Origin: Betaproteobacteria bacterium
GTDB lineage: Bacteria > Pseudomonadota > Gammaproteobacteria > Burkholderiales > SG8-39
Length of the DNA stretch: 6,580 nt
Assembly: GCA_027317055.1 (NCBI GenBank)
Contig: DAHVFK010000200.1
Coordinates: forward strand, 1 to 6,580
Reading direction: 5' to 3'
Every line of letters begins with the position of its first letter. Within the stretch, counting starts at the first letter, position 1. This document shows, piece after piece, positions 5,703 to 6,580 of this stretch. The translations under genes and the position numbers were made by a program. The notes below the pieces were generated by a model that saw only the letters and a program-made list of their open reading frames with translations, was not told where the DNA came from and made no database searches.

Positions 5703-6580
5703 TTTTCGCGCACCCGCCACGGTCGGCGAGGCTGCGCGCATCCTCGCCGCCGAAGGCCCGCAGGCGATGCTGATCGCGGGCGGCACCGACCTGGTGCCGA
5801 ACATGAAGCGCCGCCACCAGACGCCGGCGACGCTGGTGTCTTTGCGCAAGGTTGAAGAGCTTCGCAAGTTGAACGGTTCCCTGGGAGCCTGTTTGACGCT
5901 CACCCGGATCGTCGAGTCGCCTCTGATACGGGAGCGCTACCGCGCCCTGTGGCAGGCCGCGGCGCAGATCGCCACCCCGCACCTGAGGAACATGGGCACC
6001 CTCGGCGGCAACCTGTGCCTCGATACGCGCTGCACCTACTACAACCAGAACTACGAGTGGCGCCAGGCGATCGACTTTTGCCTCAAGAAGGAAGGCGAGA
6101 TCTGCTGGGTGGCGACCGCGAGCAAGCGCTGCGTTGCGGTGTCGTCGACCGACACCGCGCCCGCGCTGATCGCGCTCGGGGCGAAAGTGAAGCTGGTGTC
6201 GTCCGCCGGCGAGCGGGAGGTCGCGCTCGCCGACCTGTACAGGAACGACGGCATCGACTACCTGAGCCGCAAGCCCGATGAGATCCTGACGGAGGTGATG
6301 CTGCCCGAGGCCGAAGGCTGGAAAAGCACCTACTGGAAGCTGCGCCGGCGCGGCTCGTTCGACTTTCCGGTGCTAGGGGTTGCGGCGGCAATACGGTTTG
6401 GAAAGGACGAAGTCATAGAAGAAGCAAGAATTGCCCTCGGCGCGGTCGCCTCGCGCCCGTTCCTGGTCGACAAGGCCGGCGCGGCCCTGGTGGGCAAGAA
6501 GCTCAGCGACGAGGTCATCGCCGAGGCGGCGGCCAGCGTCGCCTCGCGCGCCAAGCCGATGGACAACACCGACCTCGACC
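5680..6580 (+). CDS. FAD-binding medium subunit with extra [4Fe-4S] insertion, HcrB-like (3' end outside window)
   Basis: There are 300 codons before the window ends; the family is usually about 320-330 residues. FAD-binding motifs are IAGGTDLVPNM (32-42) and TPHLRNMGTLGGNL (99-112), followed by the C-terminal domain (DFPVLGVAAAI, IALGAVASRP). An insertion after GGNL carries Cys118, Cys134, Cys142 and Cys151, in the contexts DTRC, DFC, GEIC and SKRC. The spacing C-x15-C-x7-C-x8-C is the same as I recall for HcrB of Thauera, where these residues bind a [4Fe-4S] cluster that lowers the working potential. CO dehydrogenase and xanthine dehydrogenase lack it. The stretch around residues 58-78 (ELRKLNGSLGACLTLTRI) seems several residues shorter than usual. 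The start ATG overlaps the large-subunit end by 23 bases. Confidence 0.92.
   Translation, partial: MMRLPWFDFRAPATVGEAARILAAEGPQAMLIAGGTDLVPNMKRRHQTPATLVSLRKVEELRKLNGSLGACLTLTRIVESPLIRERYRALWQAAAQIATPHLRNMGTLGGNLCLDTRCTYYNQNYEWRQAIDFCLKKEGEICWVATASKRCVAVSSTDTAPALIALGAKVKLVSSAGEREVALADLYRNDGIDYLSRKPDEILTEVMLPEAEGWKSTYWKLRRRGSFDFPVLGVAAAIRFGKDEVIEEARIALGAVASRPFLVDKAGAALVGKKLSDEVIAEAAASVASRAKPMDNTDLD

Noticed and set aside
3213..5903. A very long open frame on the minus strand opposite the large-subunit gene (about 896 codons)
   Set aside because: Its translation is an Arg/His/Ala-rich, low-complexity string with no recognisable motif. It is a by-product of high-GC codon bias opposite a clearly real gene.

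Overview
The window is very GC-rich and densely packed, with short or overlapping gene junctions and strong Shine-Dalgarno sequences. Together with the gene families present, this suggests a proteobacterium, most likely a betaproteobacterium of the Burkholderiales/Rhodocyclales type. That assignment is an inference from composition and protein style. I saw no tRNA, rRNA, CRISPR array, insertion sequence or convincing intrinsic terminator.

Left part (1-2109). The window opens in the 3' end of an alpha/beta-hydrolase gene. Its stop codon overlaps the stop of a convergent minus-strand gene for a carboxymuconolactone decarboxylase (CMD)/AhpD-fold protein. Divergent from that gene, 35 bases away, begins a probable two-gene unit. 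It encodes a small exported, two-cysteine helical protein and then an HtrA/DegP-like protein (trypsin fold plus PDZ domain). In the second protein all three catalytic-triad positions are replaced and no signal peptide is visible, so it looks like a pseudoprotease.

Right part (2141-6580). A good sigma70-type promoter drives a TetR-family regulator gene. Its predicted transcription start falls on or next to the ATG, so the message is probably leaderless. A perfect 16-bp palindrome is centred on that ATG, and a degenerate second copy lies 19 bp further on; together they form a likely autoregulatory operator. The regulator gene is joined by a 4-base overlap to three genes of a molybdenum hydroxylase of the xanthine oxidase family, in the order [2Fe-2S] subunit, molybdopterin subunit, FAD subunit. 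These junctions overlap too (GTGA, then 23 bases), so the four genes read as one translationally coupled operon. The FAD subunit runs off the right edge.

The most informative feature is the FAD subunit. It carries four cysteines with the spacing C-x15-C-x7-C-x8-C, which matches the extra [4Fe-4S] cluster of 4-hydroxybenzoyl-CoA reductase (HcrB). The large subunit has the RGHGT and GSYSSRV motifs of the same enzyme group. The regulator resembles CoA-thioester-responsive TetR proteins. My reading is an aryl- or acyl-CoA-inducible, self-regulated operon for a 4-hydroxybenzoyl-CoA-reductase-like enzyme whose real substrate is unknown. No unambiguously new system is visible. The operator/leaderless start and the triad-less HtrA protein are the features most worth a second look.
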